Both the position numbers and the translations under genes were made by a program. The notes below the pieces were generated by a model. That model did no database searches, was not told where the DNA came from, and saw only the letters and a program-made list of their open reading frames with translations. Of a stretch of DNA of 6,449 nt, positions 6,295 to 6,449 are shown one piece after another; positions within the stretch are counted from its first letter, which is position 1, and each line of letters starts with the position of its first letter. This DNA comes from Spirochaetaceae bacterium (lineage in GTDB: Bacteria; Spirochaetota; Spirochaetia; Treponematales; Breznakiellaceae), in NCBI GenBank assembly GCA_031279965.1, contig JAITHM010000132.1, forward strand, positions 1-6,449, in the 5' to 3' direction.

Positions 6295-6449
6295 ATGGCG
6301 GCACTAACAACATCAAAATTAAAAACAAAAAAGACTCCTCTCAAAAAACCTGCTCTAAAAAAAAAGACTCTGGTGATTGTTGAATCGCCGGCGAAGGCAA
6401 AAACAATTGAGAAGTATCTTGGTTCCTCATATACAGTCAAGGCATCAAT
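6295..6449 (+). CDS. topA: DNA topoisomerase I, N-terminal fragment (runs off the right edge)
   Basis: Type IA topoisomerase that relaxes negative supercoils through a transient 5'-phosphotyrosine break. Fifty-one codons are in the window. After a 24-residue leader comes TLVIVESPAKAKTIEKYLGS (25-44), the unmistakable start of the bacterial TopA Toprim domain. Glu30 corresponds to the catalytic Toprim Glu (Glu9 in E. coli). The catalytic Tyr, strand-passage domains and C-terminal zinc or basic domains lie outside the window. GGAG at 6286-6289 stands 5 nt before the ATG and supports this start. The leader is unusual: the family typically begins two or three residues before LVIVESPAKA, whereas here residues 8-24 contain nine Lys along with Thr and Pro. 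The gene follows dprA in the same direction and may share its transcript. Confidence 0.93.
   Translation, partial: MAALTTSKLKTKKTPLKKPALKKKTLVIVESPAKAKTIEKYLGSSYTVKAS

Noticed and set aside
1..6449. A novel defence, mobile or biosynthetic system
   Set aside because: All seven genes belong to well-known families, mostly housekeeping. No recombinase, toxin-antitoxin pair, repeat array, retron or unknown multi-gene module is visible on either strand.

Overview
The window is ordinary bacterial chromosome carrying housekeeping genes, with seven protein-coding genes on both strands. Base composition is intermediate by eye. Neither rRNA, tRNA, CRISPR, insertion sequence nor phage gene is visible. 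The set (leuS, folE2, a lipoprotein-like metallophosphoesterase, a DinG-type helicase, accA, dprA, topA) does not name the organism by itself. The dprA-topA adjacency is known from Treponema and from Firmicutes. The relaxed lipobox (Ile-Thr-Ser-Cys) suits a spirochaete. My best guess is a Treponema-like spirochaete, held with moderate to low confidence.

Layout. At the left edge, positions 1-75 on the minus strand hold the first 25 codons of leuS (leucyl-tRNA synthetase), which runs out of the window. A 203-bp divergent intergenic region (76-278) separates it from folE2 on the plus strand. This region holds a plausible promoter and a strong GC-rich hairpin just upstream of the folE2 ribosome binding site. 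folE2 (GTP cyclohydrolase IB) and a metallophosphoesterase gene follow each other with a 12-bp gap and look like an operon. They converge on a 742-codon minus-strand gene for a DinG/XPD-type iron-sulfur helicase, with 65 bp between the two stop codons and no evident intrinsic terminator.

The helicase gene diverges from accA (carboxyltransferase alpha subunit of acetyl-CoA carboxylase) across about 124 bp. accA is followed with no gap by dprA, whose GTG start directly abuts the accA TAA. After 85 bp comes topA (DNA topoisomerase I), cut by the right edge of the window after 51 codons. accA, dprA and topA run in one direction and may be co-transcribed.

Functionally the window combines translation (leuS), pterin or queuosine precursor synthesis (folE2), probable envelope phosphoester hydrolysis, fatty acid synthesis (accA) and DNA metabolism (DinG-like helicase, DprA, TopA). 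I see no sign of a previously undescribed system. The items worth a second look are small: the structured folE2 leader, the folE2-phosphoesterase pairing, the uncertain Cys-rich N-terminus of the helicase, the poor ribosome binding site of accA with a three-codon ORF overlapping its start, a Lys-rich extension on TopA, and a short ORF overlapping the topA start.
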